Part shown: one piece after another, positions 1 through 6,218 of the stretch
Numbering within the stretch: position 1 is the stretch's first letter
Layout of the letters: every line of letters begins with the position of its first letter
NCBI GenBank assembly: GCA_007124575.1
Contig: SLEW01000047.1
Coordinates: 1 to 8,352, forward strand
Length of the DNA: 8,352 bases
From: Bacteroidales bacterium
GTDB taxonomy: Bacteria; Bacteroidota; Bacteroidia; Bacteroidales; UBA7960
Direction of reading: 5' to 3'
Notes under the pieces: generated by a model
The model's database searches: none
Seen by the model: only the letters and a program-made list of their open reading frames with translations
What the model was told of the DNA's origin: nothing
Translations under genes and position numbers: made by a program

Positions 1-677
1 ATAATGCCATTGATGCTGTCTGGTTTTATGGGGCCGGCTGCTCATCAGAGGGCAAACAGGCTGTGATAGATAGCGCTCTGCAGGCAATTTTCCCGGGTAA
101 GCACACTTTTGTTGACCACGACATGCTTGCTGCGGCGCGAGCGCTTTTTGGCAACCAGCCAGGTATTGCCTGCATACTGGGAACAGGGTCAAATGCCTGC
201 GTTTACGACGGCCAACATATTACGGAAAGCCTCTTTTCCCTGGGATACATGTTTGGCGACGAGGGAAGCGGAGCCCACCTGGGAAAGACCTATATCGCCG
301 AACACCTGAAGGAAAAAGCACCACAGGACATCATGCAAGCCTTTGTTGAACATTATGGTCTCAGCAGAGAAGACATCCTGACAAACGTTTACAAAAAGAC
401 AAACCCAAACCGCTTCCTCGCCTCTTTTACCCACTTCTTAAAAGACCACCTGCATCATCCATACATCTACCAGCTGGTTCAGGGCTGTTTTGAAGCCTTT
501 TTTGAAGAACAGGTATGTCATTTTTCCAGATATACCCAACGAAAGCTGGGCTGCATAGGCTCTGTGGCTTACCATTTCCGTGATTTATTCGTAAAGGCCG
601 CAGACAAATATAGCGTCCACACAGAAACATTTATGATCTCCCCCATGGAAGGCCTTGTAAAATATCACGCGACATAA
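1..677 (+). CDS. N-acetylglucosamine kinase-like BadF/BadG/BcrA/BcrD ATPase, 5' truncated
   Basis: This is the C-terminal 224 residues of an ASKHA-fold sugar kinase. The family phosphorylates N-acetylglucosamine or related amino sugars in the cytoplasm with ATP. The reading frame is open from base 3 with no stop, so the GTG at 63 is an internal codon and the gene begins left of the window. The visible part starts with a WFYGAGCSS stretch typical of Bacteroidetes homologues. It continues with HDMLAAARALFG (about visible residues 39-50), the ATP/phosphate motif GTGSN (60-64) and GDEGSGAHLGK (85-95). Near the end are GSVAYHF and SPMEGLVKYH, the usual family C-terminus. Judging from usual family size, about 55-60 residues are missing, including the N-terminal DGGxTKT-type phosphate loop. 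The gene converges on miaA with 3 bases between stop codons. The family assignment is firm; the exact sugar is inferred. Confidence 0.9.
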   Translation, partial: NAIDAVWFYGAGCSSEGKQAVIDSALQAIFPGKHTFVDHDMLAAARALFGNQPGIACILGTGSNACVYDGQHITESLFSLGYMFGDEGSGAHLGKTYIAEHLKEKAPQDIMQAFVEHYGLSREDILTNVYKKTNPNRFLASFTHFLKDHLHHPYIYQLVQGCFEAFFEEQVCHFSRYTQRKLGCIGSVAYHFRDLFVKAADKYSVHTETFMISPMEGLVKYHAT

Positions 678-680
678 TAA

Positions 681-1619
681 TCAGCTGAGGGGGTTCGCTT
701 TCCGCATATTTTCTTTAATGAGCAGTAACATCTCATCCAGCTCATCCGGATGAAACCAATAGGCGTCATCATAACGCTTAAACCAGGTAAGCTGTCTTTT
801 TGAATAACGCCGGGTGTTGGTTTTGATTTTTTCTACGGCCATGGGCAGATTCCATTGATTGGCAAGCCATGCATAAATTTCTTTGTACCCCACGGTATTT
901 AGCGCGTTACAGTGGCGGTGAGCGAAAAGACTCCAGGCTTCCTCAACCAGACCATCTTTTACCATACCGGAAGTACGCTGATTTATGCGGTCAAAGAGCA
1001 CCTCTCTTGGCCGGTTCAGGACAATTTTCAGGGTACGAAAAGGTCTGTCACAGCCAATATTTTGACGAAGGGATGAAAATGTCTGGCCTGTGGTAAGAAA
1101 CGTTTCCAGGGCACGCATCATACGGTTCGGGTTGGCCGTGTCTACCATTTCATAATAAAGAGGATCCGTCTGCCTGAGCCAGCGCCTCAAGCCTTCCGTT
1201 CCTTCCCTTTCAAAAAAGGCTTTAACCTCTTTCCGTGCCATGGGGTCAGGGTCGGGCAGGTCGTCGATGCCGTGGATCAGGGTGTCAATATAGAGTCCGG
1301 ATCCACCGGTCAACACAACAACGGGGTGCTTTTGAAACAATTTATTCAATAGCTTTAATGCATCATCAGCATATCTGGCCACATTATAGGTATCGTGGAT
1401 GGAAAGATGTCCGATGAAATGGTGAGGGACCTTGTTGAGTTCATGTGCCGTAGGACTTGCTGTACCAATTTTAAGTTCCCTGTAGAATTGCCGGGCGTCT
1501 GCCGACACGATTTGGCTATGCAACTTGCTGGCAATGTGGATGCTCACGCTGGTCTTGCCAACAGCAGTAGGGCCGGTGATCACCAGGAGGAGAGGCTTAT
1601 CTGTTGTCTGATTCTTCAT
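681..1619 (-). CDS. miaA: tRNA dimethylallyltransferase MiaA
   Basis: MiaA transfers the dimethylallyl group of DMAPP to N6 of adenosine 37 in tRNAs reading UNN codons, the first step to i6A/ms2i6A. From the chosen start the protein has 312 residues, normal for the family. It shows the Walker A loop GPTAVGKT (16-23), SADARQFYRELKIGTASP (39-56) containing the conserved Asp41, GGSGLY (105-110), a RALETFLTTGQ segment, and the C-terminal NTVGYKEI and NTRRYSKRQLTWF blocks. Ala42 replaces the Ser usually found after the catalytic Asp (DS.Q). I chose the ATG at 1619 because it puts the P-loop at the usual distance from the N-terminus. ATGs at 1643 and 1640 (same frame) follow an AGGTGGTGAGG stretch and are real alternatives adding 7-8 residues. 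With the chosen start the gene overlaps the upstream gene by 23 bases, suggesting co-translation. Confidence 0.96.
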   Translation of the reverse strand: MKNQTTDKPLLLVITGPTAVGKTSVSIHIASKLHSQIVSADARQFYRELKIGTASPTAHELNKVPHHFIGHLSIHDTYNVARYADDALKLLNKLFQKHPVVVLTGGSGLYIDTLIHGIDDLPDPDPMARKEVKAFFEREGTEGLRRWLRQTDPLYYEMVDTANPNRMMRALETFLTTGQTFSSLRQNIGCDRPFRTLKIVLNRPREVLFDRINQRTSGMVKDGLVEEAWSLFAHRHCNALNTVGYKEIYAWLANQWNLPMAVEKIKTNTRRYSKRQLTWFKRYDDAYWFHPDELDEMLLLIKENMRKANPLS

Positions 1620-2205
1620 GATTTTGATCCATACCCTCATCATAATAATCCTCACCACCTTCTATCTGGTCAAAATCCGACAAGTCTTCAGGTGGTGCGG
1701 CTCCATCACCATAAGAAAAATCCATGGGGGTTTCCACACCGGGGATCTGCTTGGGAGTGGCGACCAGCTCCCGGGGTACGGCGCCTACCGACTTGCTGAC
1801 ACGCGGATAGGTGTGTTCGCCGGTAGCAGGCTTGATCTTCATCAGCTCAATATAAAAGGTCCACTGGTTAAGGTTATCATATTCAAAGATCATCCTTTGA
1901 TGGGGATCATCGATAAAGTCTTTCAGGTCACATTCCTGCATCAGCAGGGTTTTCTTGCCGTTTTCGTTACCCTCAGCCTCTTCTGCCGGAGGTGCGGATG
2001 GATTCATCTCCACAAGCTGTATCTCCTGCTGCTTGCGATAACGGTGATCGCATATGAAAAATGAGGCCAGCATGCCCGGGTCAAGACCCAGGTTACCCAG
2101 GATAGCCTGATGAAAATCTTCAAAGGTTTGATCGGCCCGAAGCTCAATTTCCCTGAGAAATTCTTCGTGATCTTCGAATTTTATTTTGAATTTATAAATC
2201 AGCAT
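1597..2205 (-). CDS. pRiA4b ORF-3-like ("IS1096 passenger TnpR-like") protein, function unknown
   Basis: A 202-residue soluble protein that I assign to the plasmid pRiA4b ORF-3-like family (PF07929), often misleadingly named an IS1096 passenger. No biochemical role is established. The N-terminus MLIYKFKIKFEDHEEFLREIEL leads into TFEDFHQAI (28-36), then ASFFICDHRYRKQQEI (47-62), and the FEYDNLNQWTFYIELMKI block (107-124) corresponds to the family's Y-D-x-G-x-x-W core. The last 31 residues (172-202) hold 13 Asp/Glu, have no basic residue except the final Arg, and are probably disordered. There is no signal peptide or membrane segment. Nothing nearby resembles a transposon, so this looks like a resident chromosomal gene. 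It follows cca by 51 bases and its 3' end overlaps miaA. The start is fixed by GAGGAG 5 bases upstream of the ATG. Confidence 0.88.
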   Translation of the reverse strand: MLIYKFKIKFEDHEEFLREIELRADQTFEDFHQAILGNLGLDPGMLASFFICDHRYRKQQEIQLVEMNPSAPPAEEAEGNENGKKTLLMQECDLKDFIDDPHQRMIFEYDNLNQWTFYIELMKIKPATGEHTYPRVSKSVGAVPRELVATPKQIPGVETPMDFSYGDGAAPPEDLSDFDQIEGGEDYYDEGMDQNHEESDNR

Positions 2206-2210
2206 GCAAT

Positions 2211-2216
2211 CTCCTC
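2211..2216 (-). promoter_or_regulatory. Shine-Dalgarno of the pRiA4b ORF-3-like gene
   Basis: GAGGAG on the minus strand lies 5 bases before the ATG at 2205. It is one of only two strong Shine-Dalgarno matches at good spacing in the window, the other being before the M16 gene, and it fixes this start. Confidence 0.6.
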
Positions 2217-2244
2217 ATTGCGGATGATACATCAATGTCTTGTG

Positions 2245-2252
2245 CAAAACTA
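2245..2252 (-). promoter_or_regulatory. Possible Bacteroidetes-type -7 box upstream of the pRiA4b-like gene and miaA
   Basis: TAGTTTTG on the minus strand matches the TAnnTTTG -7 consensus of the Bacteroidetes primary sigma factor. It lies in the 51-base gap after cca, about 40 bases before the ATG at 2205. I see no TTG at the expected -33 position, so this is only a candidate internal promoter for the last two genes. Confidence 0.33.
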
Positions 2253-2256
2253 CGGA

Positions 2257-3687
2257 TTAATTTTTTGAATTCGCAGCTTTCAGCCCCAGTTTTTCTCCTT
2301 CTTTTTTCATGAGATCGCGTGCTGCATCGTGCTCATTGGGAATGATTCCCTCCAGGATGGCTTCACGAATCGCCGTTTTGATCAACCCCACCTCCTTGCT
2401 TGGTGGGATACCAAATGTTTCCATAATCTCTTCGCCGGATACCGGAGGCTGCCAGTTACGCAGACGGTCTTTTTCTTCTGTTTCTTTAAGTTTTTTACGT
2501 ACAAGCTGAAAATTCTCAAGATATCTTTTCACTTTGTCCCTGTTTCCCGAGGTAATGTCGGCTTCACACAACATCATCAGGTCGTCGATATCGTCTCCGG
2601 CTTCAAACAACAGCCTTCGCACGGCCGAGTCTGTCACGATATTCTCCGTAAGCGCAATGGGTCGCAGGTGAAGCAGCACCAGCTTTTGCACATATTTCAT
2701 TTTCTCATTCATGGGAAGCTTCAGCCGCCTGAAGATCCGTGGCACCATCTTTTGGCCCAGAAACTCATGGCCGTGGAATGTCCACCCATGCTCCTTCTCA
2801 TAACGCTTCGTGGCAGGCTTGGCGATATCGTGCAGGAGTGCAGCCCATCTAAGCCAGAGATCATTGGTGCGTTGAGCCAGGTTGTCAAGTACCTGTATGG
2901 TGTGAAAAAAGTTGTCTTTATGCGCCTTTCCATCTACTACTTCCACCCCGTGAAGAGCCTCCAGCTCGGGAAAAAAGTGTGGCAACAGACCAGAGGCCCG
3001 CAGCATCTTTAGTCCACGGCCAGGGACTTCAGCAAGCATGATCTTATTAAACTCTTCCATGACACGCTCCATGGAAACGATCTCAATCCTTTGGGCATTT
3101 CTTTTAATTGCTTCAAAAGAATCCGGATCTATGTCAAAATCGAGCTGTGTGGCAAAGCGAATGGCACGCATCATCCTCAGGGGGTCATCCGAATAGGTTA
3201 TGTCGGGATCCAGCGGTGTCCTTATCTTTTTATCACGAAGATCCCGGATGCCATTAAAAGGGTCCAGGAGCTTGCCATGATCCTTTTTATTCAGGCTGAT
3301 GGCCATGGCGTTGATGGTAAAGTCGCGCCTTCGCATGTCGTCTTCCAGCGTACCATCCTCCACCACAGGCTTTCTGGAGCTAGCTCTGTACGATTCTTTC
3401 CGGGCACCGACAAATTCAACCTCCCATGATCCATGCCGAAGCATGGCAGTGCCAAAGTTTTTAAACACCTTGACGTGACCTTTCTTTCCGGTTTTTTCTG
3501 CCACGCGCGAAGCCAGCTCAATGCCGCTTCCTGCCACCACCACGTCAATATCCTTAGAGTCCCTGCCCAGAAGCACATCACGAACCCAGCCACCCACAAT
3601 ATACGCAGGTCGCTTCATCTCACCGGCAGCCTCCGCTACAAGACTGATTAACTCCTGGTCCAGACGCCCCTCAAAAGCCTCATGCAT
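2257..3687 (-). CDS. cca: CCA-adding tRNA nucleotidyltransferase with HD domain
   Basis: A class II nucleotidyltransferase of the poly(A) polymerase/CCA family that builds or repairs the 3'-CCA end of tRNAs. Numbered from the upstream ATG at 3702 (481 residues), it has the nucleotidyltransferase signature GGWVRD (37-42) followed by the metal-binding DID (51-53). RRDFTINA (125-132) and DPLRMMRAIRFA (173-184) follow. A C-terminal HD phosphohydrolase domain contains HTIQVLDN (267-274) and LLHDIAKP (289-296), and the C-terminus has the VSGEEIM and EAILEGIIPN blocks. Overall length fits Bacteroidetes HD-type CCA enzymes. I prefer the ATG at 3687 (476 residues) because GAGGGA lies 7 bases upstream of it; the ATG at 3702 has no Shine-Dalgarno. 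The gene follows the TsaC-like gene by 15 or 30 bases, implying one transcript. CCA addition rather than poly(A) or A-only activity is inferred from the family. Confidence 0.94.
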   Translation of the reverse strand: MHEAFEGRLDQELISLVAEAAGEMKRPAYIVGGWVRDVLLGRDSKDIDVVVAGSGIELASRVAEKTGKKGHVKVFKNFGTAMLRHGSWEVEFVGARKESYRASSRKPVVEDGTLEDDMRRRDFTINAMAISLNKKDHGKLLDPFNGIRDLRDKKIRTPLDPDITYSDDPLRMMRAIRFATQLDFDIDPDSFEAIKRNAQRIEIVSMERVMEEFNKIMLAEVPGRGLKMLRASGLLPHFFPELEALHGVEVVDGKAHKDNFFHTIQVLDNLAQRTNDLWLRWAALLHDIAKPATKRYEKEHGWTFHGHEFLGQKMVPRIFRRLKLPMNEKMKYVQKLVLLHLRPIALTENIVTDSAVRRLLFEAGDDIDDLMMLCEADITSGNRDKVKRYLENFQLVRKKLKETEEKDRLRNWQPPVSGEEIMETFGIPPSKEVGLIKTAIREAILEGIIPNEHDAARDLMKKEGEKLGLKAANSKN

Positions 3688-3694
3688 CACTTTT

Positions 3695-3700
3695 TCCCTC
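3695..3700 (-). promoter_or_regulatory. cca: Shine-Dalgarno favouring the inner ATG of cca
   Basis: GAGGGA on the minus strand is 7 bases before the ATG at 3687 and overlaps the alternative ATG at 3702. Its spacing fits the inner ATG only, which is why 3687 is preferred as the start. Confidence 0.45.
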
Positions 3701-3717
3701 ATAATAAAACGTATAAC

Positions 3718-4287
3718 TTAGTTCCTGATAATGTGAAGCTCCCCGTCGGTGCCAATTTTTACTATCGTAGATGGCTTGGGGTTCGTTATATTTTGATATT
3801 TCGCAGGAACGATGTGGTCGACAGCCTCTTTAATGGGTTCAGCAACATTGCTGTAAGAGAAGGGGCTTGCAGCACCGCTTAAATTGGCCGAAGTAGAGGT
3901 AATGGGCTTACCAAAAGTACCAATCAGCTCCTGGCAGAAATCATGCTTGGGGATGCGAATAGCAATAGAACCATCATCACCCGTGACATTTCTGGGAAGG
4001 TTACGTGCCTCTGGATAGATAATTGTCAGGGGATCAGTGACACTGGCCAGCAACTCTATGACAATTTCCGGCAAATGAGATACATAACGCTGCAACATAT
4101 CCATGTCACTAACCAAAATAATGAGAGACTTTTCCTTTACCCGCTCTTTAACCCGATAAACCTTTTCGACAGCTTTCACCCGTGTGGCATCACATCCAAT
4201 GCCCCAGATCGTATCCGTAGGATATAAAATGGTGCCACACTGTTGCAGCACATTTACTGCCTCTTTTATATCACGTTGTACTGACAT
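3718..4287 (-). CDS. tsaC: L-threonylcarbamoyladenylate synthase (TsaC/Sua5/YrdC family)
   Basis: The enzyme makes threonylcarbamoyl-AMP from Thr, bicarbonate and ATP, the first step of t6A37 formation in tRNAs reading ANN codons. The protein has 189 residues, the size of a stand-alone TsaC without the extra Sua5 domain. Visible motifs are YPTDTIWGIGCDA (22-34), the KxR signature (K47-E-R49) followed by K53, TSTSANLSG (130-138) with the SxN element, and PSTIVKI (172-178). The KxR and SxN elements favour true TsaC activity over the YciO paralogue. The ATG at 4287 has only an A/T-rich leader and no Shine-Dalgarno. The gene lies 64 bases after the glycosyltransferase gene and just before cca, so two tRNA-maturation enzymes are adjacent. 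Confidence 0.94.
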   Translation of the reverse strand: MSVQRDIKEAVNVLQQCGTILYPTDTIWGIGCDATRVKAVEKVYRVKERVKEKSLIILVSDMDMLQRYVSHLPEIVIELLASVTDPLTIIYPEARNLPRNVTGDDGSIAIRIPKHDFCQELIGTFGKPITSTSANLSGAASPFSYSNVAEPIKEAVDHIVPAKYQNITNPKPSTIVKIGTDGELHIIRN

Positions 4288-4351
4288 AAAAATATTCTTT
4301 TTGCTTAAACCTATTCAATTCGCATGCCAAACCTTTACCCGGCAGTCATCA

Positions 4352-5125
4352 TCAGGAGCTGTCATCTGTTTTGGCAGCATGTATCATATGCCGTAGTTTT
4401 ACATACTTCTGGAAGCACAGAAATGCATCCTGGTAGCTTACCACAAAACCCATATAGCCATGCAGAAAACCGCGTTTTACAATGTAATGCTGAATAAAAC
4501 GCCAAAAGGTTTTATAAAACACTTTCCAGGGCGAGCAAGTCACGCCCTTTGTAAAAGCTTCCTTTGCTGCAATGGTACTAAAACGGTTAATCGTGTCAAG
4601 ATGTTCTTCATACGAATCACACATCCAGTGCAGCAAGTCACCTTTTAAACGCGCGACATCTGCATCCTCATGCATAATAACCTTGTCATGAGGGTTGACC
4701 CCACCCCATGATCCTCTACGACGATCCCAAAGACGTAACTTCCGATCCGGATAATGGTTTGTATATCGCAACCATTTCCCGCAAAAGCGGTTCATCCGGT
4801 TACACACATACCCGTCATGTGTCCAGTTCTCTTTTACCTCCAGGATGGATGCTGCCAGCTCATCGGAAAGGGCTTCATCCGCATCAAGTGAGAGAACATG
4901 ATCATAACTGGCTTGCTCCAGGGCAAAGTTTTTCTGCTCTATGTACCCCAGGAATGGCTGCTCTATAAATTTTACTCCCAAAGATTTGCATATCTCCGGC
5001 GTCCGGTCTGACGACAAGGAATCAACTACTATTACCTCATCACATACATTTTGCAGTGACCGGATACACTGGCCGATGTATTCTTCCTCGTTAAAAGCAA
5101 TGACAACCCCTGAGATAGGTGGCAT
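4352..5125 (-). CDS. Family 2 glycosyltransferase, WaaE/KdtX-like
   Basis: A 257-residue GT-A fold glycosyltransferase, probably cytoplasmic and acting on lipopolysaccharide core or another surface glycan. The N-terminus ISGVVIAFNEEEYIGQCIRS leads into VVDSLSSDRT (33-42). The nucleotide-sugar/metal motif is DAD (81-83) in SLDADEALSDEL. NHYPDRKLRLWDRRRGSW (123-140) and the C-terminal WRFIQHYIVKRGFLHGYMGF and KYVKLRHM blocks are typical of the WaaE-like subgroup. There are no clear membrane-spanning segments. The start at 5125 places the first strand at residue 4 and has no Shine-Dalgarno. It is separated from dapD by 165 bases and from the TsaC-like gene by 64, so it may head the following tRNA-related unit. 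Donor and acceptor cannot be told from sequence. Confidence 0.92.
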   Translation of the reverse strand: MPPISGVVIAFNEEEYIGQCIRSLQNVCDEVIVVDSLSSDRTPEICKSLGVKFIEQPFLGYIEQKNFALEQASYDHVLSLDADEALSDELAASILEVKENWTHDGYVCNRMNRFCGKWLRYTNHYPDRKLRLWDRRRGSWGGVNPHDKVIMHEDADVARLKGDLLHWMCDSYEEHLDTINRFSTIAAKEAFTKGVTCSPWKVFYKTFWRFIQHYIVKRGFLHGYMGFVVSYQDAFLCFQKYVKLRHMIHAAKTDDSS

Positions 5126-5142
5126 AAGAAAACAATTTTACA

Positions 5143-5150
5143 CAAATGTA
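5143..5150 (-). promoter_or_regulatory. Possible Bacteroidetes-type -7 box for the glycosyltransferase gene
   Basis: TACATTTG on the minus strand fits TAnnTTTG and would start transcription about 12 bases before the ATG at 5125. The expected -33 TTG at about 19-21 bases is absent; the nearest TTG is 31 bases away. It is a candidate only. Confidence 0.35.
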
Positions 5151-5169
5151 ATGCATTTTGCCTCACGAT

Positions 5170-5236
5170 GCATATCTGACGCAATTTTCCGGGTCATGAC
5201 AAATGCCTGCCTGGCACATATAATCTTCAGATATGC
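5170..5236. repeat. 10-bp inverted repeat between dapD and the glycosyltransferase gene
   Basis: GCATATCTGA (5170-5179) and TCAGATATGC (5227-5236) are perfect reverse complements with a 47-base loop. The loop itself contains TGCC/GGCA (5204-5207 with 5213-5216), a small hairpin. Outside it, CGGATA (5247-5252) and TATCCG (5263-5268) form another 6-bp inverted repeat. Neither stem is followed by a T-run in the direction of dapD transcription, so a classical intrinsic terminator is not shown. The repeats may shape the dapD mRNA end or the leader of the next gene, or bind a protein. The rest of the 165-base gap shows no convincing gene. Confidence 0.45.
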
Positions 5237-5290
5237 TTTTAGGCTTCGGATAGCTCAAGGTATATCCGTTTTGAGAGACTGATTAAACCC

Positions 5291-6109
5291 TTAAACTGCC
5301 ACCTGATGCTCCCGCAATGCCTGGTTCAGGCTGGTCTTTCTGTCAGTGCTTTCTTTCCTTTTTCCAATGATGAGCGCACAGGGTACATGATAGGTGCCCG
5401 CAGGGAATTTTTTAGGTATGCTTCCGGGAATTACTACAGACCTTTTAGGTATACGGCCTTGCATGTCAACTGTTTCTTCTCCGCTCACATCCAGGATTTT
5501 CGTGGAAGCAGTGAGTACCACATTGGCGCCAAGCACTGCTTCCTCTTCAATGTACACTCCTTCTACGACAATGCAACGCGAACCAATAAAGCAATGATCT
5601 TCTATGATCACCGGCGCGGCCTGAACAGGCTCAAGCACACCGCCAATCCCAACACCTCCACTCAGATGAACGTTTCTGCCTATCTGTGCGCAACTTCCTA
5701 CAGTAGCCCAGGTGTCAACCATCGTGCCGGAACCAACCCAGGCACCAATGTTAACGTATGAGGGCATCATCACCACACCCTTTTCAAGATACGCACCATG
5801 CCGTGCAATCGCATGAGGCACCACCCGGACACCCATTTCCTGGTATCCTTTCTTTAAGGGAATCTTATCATGAAATTCGAAAGGACCCACTTCCATCGTT
5901 TGCATCTTCTGCAGGGGAAAATATAACACAACAGCCTTTTTGACCCAGTCATTCACGAGCCACTGACTGCCTTTCTTCTCCGCTACGCGCAAGCTTCCAC
6001 GGTCAAGCATGGCCACCACTTCTTCAATGCCGGATCGCACATGCTGTTGTGTTAACATGTCCCGGTCATCCCAGGCTGCTTCTATGATGTCTTTCAGTTC
6101 CTTATGCAT
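5291..6109 (-). CDS. dapD: 2,3,4,5-tetrahydropyridine-2,6-dicarboxylate N-succinyltransferase DapD
   Basis: DapD succinylates tetrahydrodipicolinate with succinyl-CoA in the succinylase branch of diaminopimelate/lysine synthesis, feeding peptidoglycan. The protein has 272 residues, the normal size. The N-terminal helical domain runs to about residue 100 and includes VNDWVKKAVVLYF (52-64). The left-handed beta-helix of hexapeptide repeats spans about 105-200, with MMPSYVNIGAWVGSGTMVDT (114-133), GSCAQIGRNVHLSGGVGIGG (138-157) and IEDHCFIGSRCIVVEG (169-184). A C-terminal VVIPGSIPK block follows (225-233). The ATG at 6109 starts at the usual family position, immediately ahead of KELKDIIEAAW. It has a well-formed promoter upstream (-33 TTTG and -7 TATCTTTG) and diverges from ruvX. 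Assignment is firm. Confidence 0.97.
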   Translation of the reverse strand: MHKELKDIIEAAWDDRDMLTQQHVRSGIEEVVAMLDRGSLRVAEKKGSQWLVNDWVKKAVVLYFPLQKMQTMEVGPFEFHDKIPLKKGYQEMGVRVVPHAIARHGAYLEKGVVMMPSYVNIGAWVGSGTMVDTWATVGSCAQIGRNVHLSGGVGIGGVLEPVQAAPVIIEDHCFIGSRCIVVEGVYIEEEAVLGANVVLTASTKILDVSGEETVDMQGRIPKRSVVIPGSIPKKFPAGTYHVPCALIIGKRKESTDRKTSLNQALREHQVAV

Positions 6110-6140
6110 GACATTTCGCTGGATTTTGTGTTGATGCCTG

Positions 6141-6171
6141 CAAAGATAGGACTATTTTGCCCTGATGCAAA
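6141..6171 (-). promoter_or_regulatory. dapD: dapD promoter, Bacteroidetes type
   Basis: On the minus strand the -33 element TTTG (6168-6171) is followed after 19 bases by the -7 element TATCTTTG (6141-6148), matching the TTG-n19-TAnnTTTG architecture of the phylum. Transcription would start near 6135, leaving a leader of about 25 bases before the ATG at 6109. Confidence 0.65.
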
Positions 6172-6196
6172 GTCCTCCACTCTGCCAATTGTTGTG

Positions 6197-6204
6197 TATC
6201 TTTG
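6197..6204 (+). promoter_or_regulatory. ruvX: -7 promoter box of the ruvX-def-M16 operon
   Basis: TATCTTTG matches TAnnTTTG exactly and is followed by CA, as in the dapD promoter. The initiation point would be near 6210, only 5-10 bases before the two ATGs at 6216 and 6219, so the mRNA is nearly leaderless. No clear -33 TTG is seen at the usual spacing. The upstream ATG at 6165 precedes this box and so cannot be the start if the promoter is used. Confidence 0.55.
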
Positions 6205-6218
6205 CAAAAAATTCAATG

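Noticed and set aside
63..65. GTG as start of the N-acetylglucosamine kinase gene
   Set aside because: The frame is open to the left edge and encodes the conserved WFYGAGCSS before it, so this is an internal Val codon.
1618..2064. 148-codon plus-strand open frame
   Set aside because: Antisense shadow of the pRiA4b-like gene; no ribosome site and no recognisable protein.
1597..2205. Insertion sequence suggested by the name IS1096 passenger
   Set aside because: No transposase, terminal inverted repeats or target duplications are visible; the name is a family label only.
2329..3012. 227-codon open frame on the plus strand
   Set aside because: It lies entirely antisense to the CCA enzyme gene, whose motifs are unmistakable; the product has no family-like features.
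5247..5268. CGGATA/TATCCG hairpin as a rho-independent terminator of dapD
   Set aside because: The stem is short, with a 10-base loop, and is followed in the dapD direction by A/C-rich sequence, not a T-run; TTTT lies on the other side, where no plus-strand gene ends.
5306..5761. 151-codon plus-strand open frame
   Set aside because: Antisense shadow of dapD, whose hexapeptide repeats are clear on the other strand.
6165..6218. Upstream ATG extending ruvX by 18 residues
   Set aside because: It precedes the TATCTTTG promoter box, encodes a non-family extension, and the next ATGs give the canonical RuvX N-terminus.
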